DNA of 64,000 nucleotides, taken from assembly GCA_003134965.1 (NCBI GenBank), contig PLDA01000002.1, positions 1,178,001 to 1,242,000 of the forward strand, written 5' to 3'. Position numbers and translations under genes: made by a program. This document shows positions 8,805 to 16,661 of this stretch, piece after piece. Under the pieces are notes generated by a model, which saw only the letters and a list, made by a program, of their open reading frames with translations, ran no database searches and was not told the DNA's origin. Origin of the DNA: Vulcanimicrobium winogradskyi. GTDB taxonomy: Bacteria > Vulcanimicrobiota > Vulcanimicrobiia > Vulcanimicrobiales > Vulcanimicrobiaceae. The stretch's first letter is position 1, and every line of letters starts with the position of its first letter.

Positions 8805-10600
8805 CGCGGCGCCGGCGCTTTCGGCTGGTACTCGTAGAATGCGACGGTCTCCTGAGCCTCACGCGGCACGACGCACGACAGGGAAACGTCTTTGTAGACC
8901 GGCCCTGCTTGCGGACATTCCGGCTGTGGCGCAACGAGCCTTCCGACGTAGGTGAGGTGATGGCGGGATGGATCCGGCGCGGCGTTGTCGTCATCCGGAC
9001 GAACGATCGCAATGCGAGCGGGGGCCCAGGCGGCGACCACCAGGCGGCCGCGTCTGGCGTGCCGTACGGCGCGCGAGATCCGCTCCGACCAGTCGGAGCC
9101 TGCGAGCGCAGACCAGCCGGCGTTCCCCGCCGCCGCCGCGAGCGCGAGTTGTTCGCCGGGATCGGCGCAGGCGTCGAACCAACGCAGCCGGGCTCGGTGA
9201 CGGGGGAGCTGCGCAAGGACAGACTGCAAGAGCCAGCAACCCTCCGGCGCCGGGTTCGCGGCGGTCCGAAGTGCGACGTCGATCGCGCGGTCGATCGGGT
9301 AGAAGTCGTAGCGCCGCAGTGTCCAGGTGCGGTCGCTGTATCTGCCGATGACGTCCCAGTAGTAACGGACGCTCAGGTGGTTCTCGTCGATGACGGTGAC
9401 CGTGATGGTCGACCCGTAGCGCTCGGCAGGCAGGACCGCGACCCTCGCGTGCTCGTCGAAGTGACCGATCCACACCGTGTGGATCGATTGGTGGTCGTCG
9501 GGTGTTTCAAATCGGAGCACTCCCGGATTGGTGACGTGCCATGCGTCGCCGTCGCTTCCGAGGTACCATCCTGCGAACGTTTTTTCCGTCGTCGAGGCCG
9601 GCACCGGTGCGTCGGCAGCGCGCCGAGTGGAGGCCTTGTCGATATGCGCTTGCATCAGTTCCGGCACGACCGCGACCGAGACGTTGACCATGAAGTTCAA
9701 GATCACGAACGAGATGACCCAGACGCCGAAGGGCTCCTTCCTACAAAACTCGAGCGCCTTGGCGATCGGGCGGCGGGTGATCGGTCGTGTGACGTCAACG
9801 AAAACCGCAGCAAAGAGCGACAAGACGAACAGGAGCGACGAATACGTCGCCGGGAGGACGATCACGAATAGCGCGGCTCGATTCGCGCTCAGCAGGACGA
9901 ACGCCGGCCAGAAGATGATCTCGACGAGGTGCGAGCCGCGATCCTGCGTGATCGCCATCCACATCAGCGCCGCGAAGATGCCGGGCAGATAGAACGCCGC
10001 GAACATCACGGCGAGCGGCGCTCCGATCGGTTGTTTCGGCCAAAACTTGGCCGGAGCGTTCGACGGGGCGGGTCTCGCGAAGAGCCGAAATGCCAGCCGC
10101 GTCACCGCCAAGGTTACGACGTCGATCGCACAGTTGACGGCCAACCCGCCCTGGACCATCGGCTTTTGGACGAGCCACCACGCGTCCTCGAGAGAGTCGA
10201 TCGACGGACCTTCGACCCACAGCACCGCCAGAACCAGCGAGGTGATGCTCAGCGCAGCGCTCAGGCCCGTCGCGCGGAGGAAGAAGCGCCACGAGACGAT
10301 GGTCTTCCCGAGAAATTTGGACAGCACCCGTTCGTTTGCCGCCGCCACCCATCGGACGAGTTCGTCCCAATTCCCCTCGACGAGCGCGTACCAGCGACCG
10401 AGCCGTGCGGTGAACTTCTCGAGGGATTCGTCTCGAACCAACATCGCGAGACCGCTGACCAGCGCGATGAGCACTTGGCCGGCGACGGTCATCAGCGTCC
10501 TGTACATCGGTTCGCACGAGAACGCGCGGGCCGAGACGCCCGCAGGAAGCGATCGATCGAAGGGATGCGCGAACACCCGAAAACCACTCGACGACCTCAC
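8801..10600 (-). CDS. Large polytopic membrane protein of unknown function
   Basis: Up to 599 residues from GTG 10600; an ATG at 10507 (MYRTLMTVAGQVLIALVSG) gives 568 residues and starts directly at the first hydrophobic segment, so it may be the true start. There are about six hydrophobic segments in the first 350 residues (LSAALSITSLVLAVLWV, AVMFAAFYLPGIFAALMW, FVIVLPATYSSLLFVLSLFAA and VWVISFVILNFMVNVSVAVV among them). The remaining 250 residues are hydrophilic (SIHTVWIGHFDEHARV, YYWDVIGRYSDRTWTLRRYD), probably extracytoplasmic. I do not recognise the family. It is coupled to the downstream CPBP protease gene, which hints at a shared membrane role. Confidence 0.6.
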   Translation of the reverse strand: MRSSSGFRVFAHPFDRSLPAGVSARAFSCEPMYRTLMTVAGQVLIALVSGLAMLVRDESLEKFTARLGRWYALVEGNWDELVRWVAAANERVLSKFLGKTIVSWRFFLRATGLSAALSITSLVLAVLWVEGPSIDSLEDAWWLVQKPMVQGGLAVNCAIDVVTLAVTRLAFRLFARPAPSNAPAKFWPKQPIGAPLAVMFAAFYLPGIFAALMWMAITQDRGSHLVEIIFWPAFVLLSANRAALFVIVLPATYSSLLFVLSLFAAVFVDVTRPITRRPIAKALEFCRKEPFGVWVISFVILNFMVNVSVAVVPELMQAHIDKASTRRAADAPVPASTTEKTFAGWYLGSDGDAWHVTNPGVLRFETPDDHQSIHTVWIGHFDEHARVAVLPAERYGSTITVTVIDENHLSVRYYWDVIGRYSDRTWTLRRYDFYPIDRAIDVALRTAANPAPEGCWLLQSVLAQLPRHRARLRWFDACADPGEQLALAAAAGNAGWSALAGSDWSERISRAVRHARRGRLVVAAWAPARIAIVRPDDDNAAPDPSRHHLTYVGRLVAPQPECPQAGPVYKDVSLSCVVPREAQETVAFYEYQPKAPAPR

Positions 10601-10654
10601 CCAGGTACGTGGCGCGGTGACTTCTGGCCTCGGCGAGATCGCTCCTGGGTTCTT

Positions 10655-10801
10655 TCAGTGCGCGGCGAGCGTGCGACCGCGGACGTCGACGAACGCCTCG
10701 CGCAGCTTGCGCACGCCGAGCCGAATCTCGCCGGACGACGCGACGGCGAATCCGAGCAGTAGCCCGTTGCCGGCACGCGTGCGCTCGTAGAGGATGAAAG
10801 G
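10655..10801 (-). pseudogene. C-terminal remnant of a MocR/PdxR-type GntR regulator
   Basis: The last 48 codons of a minus-strand reading frame ending at 10655 encode GNGLLLGFAVASSGEIRLGV followed by RKLREAF. This is the typical ending of the aminotransferase-like domain in MocR-type GntR regulators (GLLLGFA...EEIxxGVxxLxxAF). Upstream of about 10801 the frame reads through antisense sequence of the neighbouring gene, so the rest of the regulator is gone. I infer a gene destroyed by deletion; the adjacent genes at 10600 and 10807 flank the scar. Confidence 0.6.
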
Positions 10802-10806
10802 CGGGC

Positions 10807-11229
10807 TTAGGCGAGGCGTCGGAACGTAAGGGTTCCGCCCATGATGAGGTCGCGCCACACCATCGTGTTCGAGTTCGTGAACGTGTAGCGATAGCTTCCA
10901 CCGGGCGGCCGGGTCGTCGGCTCGAGGTGGCTGCCACCGGCATCGACGACGAGGGCTTGCGTCGGCGACCAGGCCGTCACGGCGCGGCTCAGCGTGCCGT
11001 TTGCGAAAACCCGATACGTGCCGCGCTGGCTCGTCGCGTACGGCCCGCAGTGTGCCGTCTCGATGTAGTTGCCCGTCGTCGTCATGACGAGGTCGAATCG
11101 GCACTGCATCCCGCCGGTCGTCGCAAACGCGCGCCAGGTGCCGGCGAAGGGTTGCGCGGCCGCGCCCGCGCGCGGCGCCGCGGCGAGGACGAGCGCGAGG
11201 GCGAGCGATGCGAGGATGAAGCGCGGCAT
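10807..11229 (-). CDS. Small secreted lipocalin-like protein, unknown function
   Basis: A 140-residue protein. The ATG at 11229 is chosen because GGGAGG lies 8 bases upstream and it begins a clean signal peptide (MPRFILASLALALVLAAAPR ending AGA). The mature part (QPFAGTWRAFATTGGMQC, then GNYIETAHCGPYATSQRGTY and MVWRDLIMGGTLTFRR) has repeated short beta strands ending in TLTFRR and looks like a small beta-barrel of the lipocalin-like type, with two cysteines that could pair. No specific family recognised. Confidence 0.7.
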   Translation of the reverse strand: MPRFILASLALALVLAAAPRAGAAAQPFAGTWRAFATTGGMQCRFDLVMTTTGNYIETAHCGPYATSQRGTYRVFANGTLSRAVTAWSPTQALVVDAGGSHLEPTTRPPGGSYRYTFTNSNTMVWRDLIMGGTLTFRRLA

Positions 11230-11305
11230 ACAGCGGCCTCCCGAACGGTGTTCACGGCTTCGCCTGAAGGCCGCTCGCTCCTCGACGACGCACGTTCGGA
11301 CAGCG

Positions 11306-12019
11306 ATGGGCGATATTCGGATCGAGGCCGCCGACGGCGGCACGTTTGAGGCATATCTCGCGCTTCCGCCGGACGCGGCTCCCGCGCCCGGGCTGGTGCT
11401 GCTGCCGCCGATCTTCGGGATCGAGCCCGTGATACGGCGGCTCGCCGACGGTTACGCGGCTCGCGGCTTCGTCGTCGTGGCGCCGAATCAGTTCTGGCGC
11501 GATTCCGTGCCGCAGACGATGGAACGTACCGACGCCGGTCGCGCGATTGCGCTAGCGCGAGGGAAGCGCGTTGACGTCGAGAGCGTCGTCGCGGATCTCG
11601 GCGCGACGGTCGCGGCATTGCGCGCGATGGCGGCCTGCAGCGGGAAGATCGCCGTACTCGGTTTCTGCTTCGGCGGGCGCTACGCGTACATCGCGGCCGC
11701 GCGCTTGCCGGTCGAGGCCGCCGCAGCGTTCCACGGCGCGCAGATCGGGCTCAGCCTGTCACCCGCGCCTCGCGTTTCGGTCTCGCTGCACTTCGGCGAG
11801 GACGACCCGGTCGCGCCGATGACCGAGGTCGACGCGATCAAAGCCGTCCTTCGACAAGCTCAGGATGACAATCGACAAGCTCAGGCTGATGTCTACGTCT
11901 ATCCGGGGACGACGCACAACTTCGCAGTCCCCGGGGTCCCGGGCTACGACGCCGCCGTCGCGAAGCTCTCTGAGGACCGCGTGTTCACGCTGTTCGAGGG
12001 TTTACGAGACGTGCGATGA
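11306..12019 (+). CDS. Dienelactone hydrolase family protein with an in-frame repeat insertion
   Basis: A 237-residue alpha/beta hydrolase. The catalytic cysteine sits in LGFCFGGRYAY, the acid in GEDDPVAP and the histidine in GTTHNFA, the Cys-Asp-His triad of DLH. The family hydrolyses dienelactones and related esters, although many members have other substrates. The start is ATG 11306; the frame is open upstream but antisense to the previous gene. The segment LRQAQDDNRQAQAD, between the acid and the histidine, is encoded by two tandem partial copies of a repeat found elsewhere in the window and looks like an in-frame insertion of about 14 residues. The 3' end overlaps the convergent LOG gene by 35 bases. 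Confidence 0.85.
   Translation: MGDIRIEAADGGTFEAYLALPPDAAPAPGLVLLPPIFGIEPVIRRLADGYAARGFVVVAPNQFWRDSVPQTMERTDAGRAIALARGKRVDVESVVADLGATVAALRAMAACSGKIAVLGFCFGGRYAYIAAARLPVEAAAAFHGAQIGLSLSPAPRVSVSLHFGEDDPVAPMTEVDAIKAVLRQAQDDNRQAQADVYVYPGTTHNFAVPGVPGYDAAVAKLSEDRVFTLFEGLRDVR
11848..11890 (+). repeat. Two tandem partial copies of a dispersed repeat, inside a CDS
   Basis: CCTTCGACAAGCTCAGGATG starts at 11848 and TCGACAAGCTCAGGCTGAT at 11872. The same core occurs at 27105-27128 and, inverted, at 49555-49578. Here both copies are translated in frame inside the dienelactone hydrolase gene. Confidence 0.8.
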
Positions 12020-12527
12020 CCTCGTCGAGGCTCGCGTAGGATTCGACGATCGAGCGGTTCTGCGCGCTGATGAAGCCCTTCGCGTGCGCGCCGTCGATCA
12101 GCGCGATCAGCGGGTCGTAGTAGCCGTCGACATTTGCGAGAATGCACGGCGCGTCGATCAATGCGAGCTGCACCCAGGTGACGATCTCGAAGAACTCTTC
12201 GAACGTCCCGAACCCGCCCGGGAGTGCGACGAACGCGTCCGACAGCTCCGACATCAGCTGCTTGCGCTCGTGCATCGACTCGACGATCCGCAGATCGACG
12301 CCGCGGTGCGCGACCTCGCGCTCCTCGAGGAAGCGCGGGATGATCCCGATCACCTCGCCGCCCGCGTCGAGCGCGGCGTCGGCGACGGCCCCCATCAGCC
12401 CGACGCGGCCCCCGCCGTACACCACGCCGATCCCGGCCCGGCCGAGTGCGGCGCCGAACGCACGCGCGGTCGCGGCGAAGCTCGGATCGTCGCCGGCCGA
12501 CGATCCGCAGTACACGCAGACTCGCAT
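11985..12527 (-). CDS. LOG family protein (nucleotide 5'-monophosphate phosphoribohydrolase type)
   Basis: A 180-residue Rossmann-like protein starting at ATG 12527 (MRVCVYCGSSAG). It has the LOG signature LPGGFGTFEEFFE (PGGxGTxxE), and the glycine-rich VVYGGGRVGLMGAVAD that binds the nucleotide. Characterised members cleave N6-substituted AMP or other nucleoside monophosphates to the base and ribose 5-phosphate. An upstream in-frame start (12560) would overlap the preceding gene by more than 30 bases and gives a poor N-terminus. It follows the monooxygenase-fold gene by one base, in the same operon. Confidence 0.9.
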   Translation of the reverse strand: MRVCVYCGSSAGDDPSFAATARAFGAALGRAGIGVVYGGGRVGLMGAVADAALDAGGEVIGIIPRFLEEREVAHRGVDLRIVESMHERKQLMSELSDAFVALPGGFGTFEEFFEIVTWVQLALIDAPCILANVDGYYDPLIALIDGAHAKGFISAQNRSIVESYASLDEVIARLVNPRTA

Positions 12528-12528
12528 C

Positions 12529-12831
12529 TCAGTCGACCGGCGTGCCCTTGATCGCGACACGGCTCGCCGCGAGAGGACGGATGCCGTTCACGCCGAGCCG
12601 TTGGAAGTGTTCCATCTCGTAGTGCGCTTCGAGCGCGGCCAAGTCGCGCCACGTCTCGTAGAGCACGAACGTGCCGGGCGCCGCGGCGTCGGCGCGGCAC
12701 ACCTCGTAGCCCAGGCAGCCCGCCTCGCGCAGCGAGGCGGCTCGCAGCTCGCGGAAGATCCGCTCGACCTCGTCGGCCTTGTCCTCGGGGAAGGTGTACG
12801 TCACCGCGTTGATGAGCATCGCGGTGAGCAC
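12529..12831 (-). CDS. Antibiotic biosynthesis monooxygenase (ABM) domain protein
   Basis: A 100-residue single-domain protein of the dimeric alpha-beta barrel (ABM/YgiN) fold: VTYTFPEDKADEVERIF, then LREAGCLGYEVCRA, GTFVLYETWRDLAALEAHY and EHFQRL are typical. Members oxidise quinones or act as small ligand-binding proteins. The start may be GTG 12831 or ATG 12819. GTG 12831 lies one base after the stop of the duplicated kamA 3' end, suggesting that kamA and this gene were once adjacent in an operon now split by the 12.9-16.7 kb insert. Confidence 0.85.
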   Translation of the reverse strand: MLTAMLINAVTYTFPEDKADEVERIFRELRAASLREAGCLGYEVCRADAAAPGTFVLYETWRDLAALEAHYEMEHFQRLGVNGIRPLAASRVAIKGTPVD

Positions 12832-12833
12832 TT

Positions 12834-12910
12834 TACGCCAGGGCCGCGACCTTTCCGCCCGCGCGGGCGACGGCTTGGCGGATCATCTCTTCCCTGGAGC
12901 GCCGGGACGG
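12834..12910 (-). pseudogene. Detached copy of the kamA 3' end (direct repeat, left copy)
   Basis: 77 bases match the 3' end of kamA at 16663-16738, including nearly its whole last 25 codons (EEMIRQAVARAGGKVAALA); the only difference I see is one extra C (tccc/tcc). Its stop is TAA rather than TAG. The frame upstream is not coding. Together with the right copy it brackets the protease/ATPase island. The position, one base before the ABM gene start, suggests this is the original 3' end of kamA. Confidence 0.9.
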
Positions 12911-13008
12911 GCCGCGCGGTCCGGCGGTCCCGGCTCGTTTGCTGAAGCGAGGTCCGAGAGCGGTCACGGTGAGGTAGAGGAAATGAGATTCCTAGGCGCC
13001 GCTTGCTT

Positions 13009-15423
13009 CTACGCGCGAACGGGGACCGAAACATCCAGCGCGAGAGCGATGTGATCATATATCGCTACGCGTTGCGCATGTTCGGCGAGCCTGACCACAA
13101 CAGCGTATGGTGTGTCAGGGGGATTGGTTCGGCCCCATTTTTCAAAGGTTGTAACTGCCAACAGATAGTGATTCCGACTGAATTCAGCGTTGTGATCGTC
13201 CCACCGTTCTGTATCGGGCTGGACGGAGCCGCGGGATCTCCGCTGGATTCCGTTGACGCCTAACAAGTCAATTCTTGGTCGCGAGCCGCGTTCGTAATCC
13301 GGTTCGGGGTCATCGCCGGTGTCCTCATCCGGCTTGGACATCAGCGCTACTACGGATTCTCGGTCGACGTCACCGCGGAATAAGCGCCACCGTAGCGTCG
13401 TCCCGAAGTAGTCGCCGAAGCCTCGATGATGAACCTCTGGGTCAAACGCGACGGTGACGGAGAGTGTCTTAGGGGCGCGGCCGGCATTTATCAGAGATTC
13501 AGGAACCGGTATGTCAAACAGAGCGACTTTATTGGCGGATAGCTTCCCTTGATAGTACATCGCGACGGAAAAATCGTCACAGTACGTAGCCCGAAAGGCG
13601 CTGGGGATTCCGTAGCCCACAACGTTCCGGTATTCTGTGTTTGGCGGCAGTGCGTCTAAGGCGGTTGTGAAGTTTTGCGACTGAGGATACTCCGCTGACG
13701 AAACGAGAAATGCCCGTAGGAGCGGACTGCTCGGCGATACCCCCAAGGACAGTAGGTCTTCCAAGATACGGGCCGCGTGATGCGACACTCGGGGTGCAGC
13801 TAAGCTCGTCCCGAAGCTCATTGCGATCGCAGGGCTCAGGTGATGGCTTGCGACGGCGACGTTCATCCCGGGGTTTTCGCGGACTCGGCCTAGGCCGTGA
13901 TCTAAAGCAAGATTTCCGCCGTATTCCACAAGTTCAGGTTTGGTCTCGCCGCGAATCCCAGGGCCGATTCTCGTGAAAGGAGACGGTTGCTCTTGCTCCG
14001 CGAGCGCGGTCATCTGCCCCGCCACTCCAACGATCTGAGTTGATGCCGCCAACGAGCCAACGGATATCGCCAAAGCCGCCTGTGCGGGGTCTAGAATGCT
14101 GCAGACGTCAGAGGTGAAGTATCCTGGATATGGCTGTTGAGCGTGCAGAGAACCTACGGTATTTATTGCAAGATTGCCGACGCTTACAATGAACAGAACG
14201 TCATGTTCCCGGGCTAGCCGGTCAATAGTTCGCGCTGTCCACGATCGCTTTGGATGAATGCGTCGTGTAGATTTGTTCCAAGGGCGATTTCGAATGTTGA
14301 CGGAGAGATTGAATATTTTTAGGCCCAGCGGAACGAACGTCTTCACAACTTCCTCAAGGACGACACTAACGAGACGGTCGTTGAGCTCATCGTTTTCATC
14401 CAAGATTCTCGCGCTGGCTATCCAGCAGGCTCCCTGATTCGTGGCGCCGCCGGCGAGATTCAGCGCGTGATAAGATACTAACGACGCTACGCCCGATCCG
14501 TGCCCAAGTTGATCATTGACGTCGTCCGCGCGCTCCTTTAAGAATGACCGCATAAGATCTAGTCGAGTGATCGGCTGGAGGAACGCGTTACCTGGTAATA
14601 CGCCGGAGTCGACCACGCAAACAATGCCGCCGCCATTAGGCGGGGAAAAGCTGCCGAGGCTGTCAATGCTGAAATTATTAAGGGTCTGATGAAACGTCTC
14701 GAAGTCCGGTGGGAGTTCGAACCAAACTATGCTGGTTTGCCAACGCTCGCTGATAACGAGAGATCGAAAGGCCGCTCCGGTGCAGCCGACTACTAGTCGA
14801 CAAGAGCCGTCCTGTTCCTCGTGCTCAAAAACGGTGCCGCGAGCACCATTCCCGAGGAAATCACTTATTGCTTGTAAAGACTCTTTGATCTCGTCGCGAC
14901 GCTGTCTGCGTCCTCTCCCTAAGGAGATGATTTCGAGTTCGAGCGACAGGTAGTCCCGGCGCACATAATCGTCAAAGCCTGCGAATAACTCATCGCTAAG
15001 TCGATCGAGTGGATTCCCGGGTGCAATCTCTTCAAGTCGCCCTACGAGCGACGCGTTGGGGACGATCCCTTTCCTCACGGGCTCAGTCCCGAACGATTCT
15101 ATCTTTCTTTCAAGTCGCTCAAGGCCATCCTGAGCAACCGCGAGAGTTACGTTATCGCTTGCGGGAGAAAAGGCTTTGAGCCCAGTTCCGGTCAGGTCGA
15201 CCGGGCCCGAATGTCGCAGCTTTACGAAAAACGCTCTCCGCTGCGCATCTGTGAGGCGGCCGAGCCTGCGACGTATGGGAGCCAGTTGCTGCTGAAGCTC
15301 GACAGCCTTAACGTGCCGAGTTTCAACTACAGCGAGCGGTGTTCTTATCATGCGGCCCGGTTCAGGACTGCGATCAAGTATCTCCGGGTCACCCAGGCCC
15401 AGCGGAGGCGTTTGATCATTCAT
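13009..15423 (-). CDS. S8 (subtilisin-like) serine protease, partner of AAA ATPase
   Basis: An 804-residue cytosolic-looking protein without a signal peptide. The catalytic Asp is in CVVDSGV (Asp272), His in GHGSGVAS (His308), the oxyanion Asn in VSVGNLA (Asn417) and Ser in SFGTSLAAP (Ser540), so the triad is complete. The first 260 residues are not protease and contain a possible coiled segment (QDGLERLERKIESF). A C-terminal beta-rich domain of about 200 residues follows the catalytic core. The start ATG 15423 lies 21 bases after the ATPase stop. GC content is far lower than in neighbouring genes (about half in sampled lines). Paired proteases and AAA ATPases of this kind occur in predicted bacterial conflict islands; I infer a defence or regulated-proteolysis role, untested. 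Confidence 0.9.
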   Translation of the reverse strand: MNDQTPPLGLGDPEILDRSPEPGRMIRTPLAVVETRHVKAVELQQQLAPIRRRLGRLTDAQRRAFFVKLRHSGPVDLTGTGLKAFSPASDNVTLAVAQDGLERLERKIESFGTEPVRKGIVPNASLVGRLEEIAPGNPLDRLSDELFAGFDDYVRRDYLSLELEIISLGRGRRQRRDEIKESLQAISDFLGNGARGTVFEHEEQDGSCRLVVGCTGAAFRSLVISERWQTSIVWFELPPDFETFHQTLNNFSIDSLGSFSPPNGGGIVCVVDSGVLPGNAFLQPITRLDLMRSFLKERADDVNDQLGHGSGVASLVSYHALNLAGGATNQGACWIASARILDENDELNDRLVSVVLEEVVKTFVPLGLKIFNLSVNIRNRPWNKSTRRIHPKRSWTARTIDRLAREHDVLFIVSVGNLAINTVGSLHAQQPYPGYFTSDVCSILDPAQAALAISVGSLAASTQIVGVAGQMTALAEQEQPSPFTRIGPGIRGETKPELVEYGGNLALDHGLGRVRENPGMNVAVASHHLSPAIAMSFGTSLAAPRVSHHAARILEDLLSLGVSPSSPLLRAFLVSSAEYPQSQNFTTALDALPPNTEYRNVVGYGIPSAFRATYCDDFSVAMYYQGKLSANKVALFDIPVPESLINAGRAPKTLSVTVAFDPEVHHRGFGDYFGTTLRWRLFRGDVDRESVVALMSKPDEDTGDDPEPDYERGSRPRIDLLGVNGIQRRSRGSVQPDTERWDDHNAEFSRNHYLLAVTTFEKWGRTNPPDTPYAVVVRLAEHAQRVAIYDHIALALDVSVPVRA

Positions 15424-15444
15424 CTCGATAAACGGACCTCGCTC

Positions 15445-16473
15445 CTAGAGTCTCGGCTGGCGTGCACGGACCGGCTTCGAGTGGGTTCCGCGCATCGCTG
15501 CACGCATTCGCGTACTTTCGGCCTTTATGTCCGCAAGGTTCAGTCGCTCGCGAGATTCGAGGACCATCGTGCGTAGAGCCTCGGTGGTAATTTTCGAAAT
15601 ATCGGCGTGAGAGAGGCCTTGCATAGCCTTGCTGCTGTCAAGGACTGAACCCGCGTAGCGGACACCGGACAGTAGCTGACGCAGAAGAACCTGCCGCTGC
15701 TGCTCCGTTGGAAGCGGAAAATGCACCACATCATCAAAACGACGCCAGACTGCCTCGTCGAGCGCATATTGATGATTTGTTGCGGCTATAATGACTGAGC
15801 GCGAGGACGAAAAGCGCTCCATAAGCTGCAGGAGAGTGTTTACAATTCGCTTTGATTCTCCGATGTCTCGGTCATCGTCGCGTTCTTTCGCGAGCGTATC
15901 GAACTCGTCCAATAAGATCACGATGCGCTGTGATTCAGCGAGATCGAAGACACTCTTCAGTTGAGTAGACGTTCCCCCAAAGAGGCTCGATACAATGCTG
16001 GGAAGATTCAGTATGCCTAGGGGCATCTGAAGCTCGCTGGCTATGAGGGAGGCTGTCATAGTCTTCCCACATCCAGGAGGGCCCCAAAACAGCACTTTCT
16101 TCTTCGGTGCAAGACCGTGAACTGCAAGGCGCTCTCGCTGCTTATGCTCCGAGATCAGGCGGTCGATGCGGTCTCTGGTGTCGGCACTAAGAACCGGGGA
16201 AGCGTCGAGAGTGGGGCTGTCGTGGACGGTAACTAAGTCGGTGCCAGTCAGGCCCCTATTGGGAAGACGGGTGAGTCTGGGCCGCTCTACGCGATCTCCA
16301 CTATCGCGGCCTAAGGCACGGATTAGCTTTTGAGCTTCTGTGTGGTGATTCGCCGACAGCTCCCGACTAATGAGACTTTGCGCTGCGTGCAGAAATAGCT
16401 CCTCATTACTATCGCGATGAGCTTCGAACAGAAGCCGCAATAGGTCGAGGTCTGCACGGTTTGGTGGCGCCAT
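15445..16473 (-). CDS. AAA family ATPase, partner of S8 protease
   Basis: 342 residues from ATG 16473, with GGCGAG upstream; TTG 16503 would add ten residues. A helical N-terminal region of about 95 residues precedes a classical AAA module: Walker A GPPGCGKT (131-138), Walker B ILLDEFD (186-192), sensor-1 IAATN (Asn233) and arginines WRRFDD (244-245). It resembles the FtsH/Vps4-like clade of single-domain AAA proteins. The product would form a hexamer that unfolds substrate or gates the neighbouring subtilase; this is inferred from adjacency. Same low GC as its partner, and both lie between the direct repeats. Confidence 0.92.
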   Translation of the reverse strand: MAPPNRADLDLLRLLFEAHRDSNEELFLHAAQSLISRELSANHHTEAQKLIRALGRDSGDRVERPRLTRLPNRGLTGTDLVTVHDSPTLDASPVLSADTRDRIDRLISEHKQRERLAVHGLAPKKKVLFWGPPGCGKTMTASLIASELQMPLGILNLPSIVSSLFGGTSTQLKSVFDLAESQRIVILLDEFDTLAKERDDDRDIGESKRIVNTLLQLMERFSSSRSVIIAATNHQYALDEAVWRRFDDVVHFPLPTEQQRQVLLRQLLSGVRYAGSVLDSSKAMQGLSHADISKITTEALRTMVLESRERLNLADIKAESTRMRAAMRGTHSKPVRARQPRL

Positions 16474-16661
16474 TAGAGCTCGCCGCGATCGTTTTTCAAG
16501 CATTGCCTAACACCCGTTTAGTGATTTCCCAGTACCTGACGCAAATGGGTGCCAGCAGGTTGGCATACCGCCGACGGAGGAGCCATGACTTGGCGGGTCA
16601 ACCTAAGCCTTCTCTAGTCGCGTTCCCTGCTACGTGGGTGCCAAGCTCACTCTCAGGAGCG

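Noticed and set aside
12911..13008. Search for an integrase or recombinase in the island ends
   Set aside because: Only about 100 bases remain on the left and 160 on the right; no such gene fits, and neither island gene is one.
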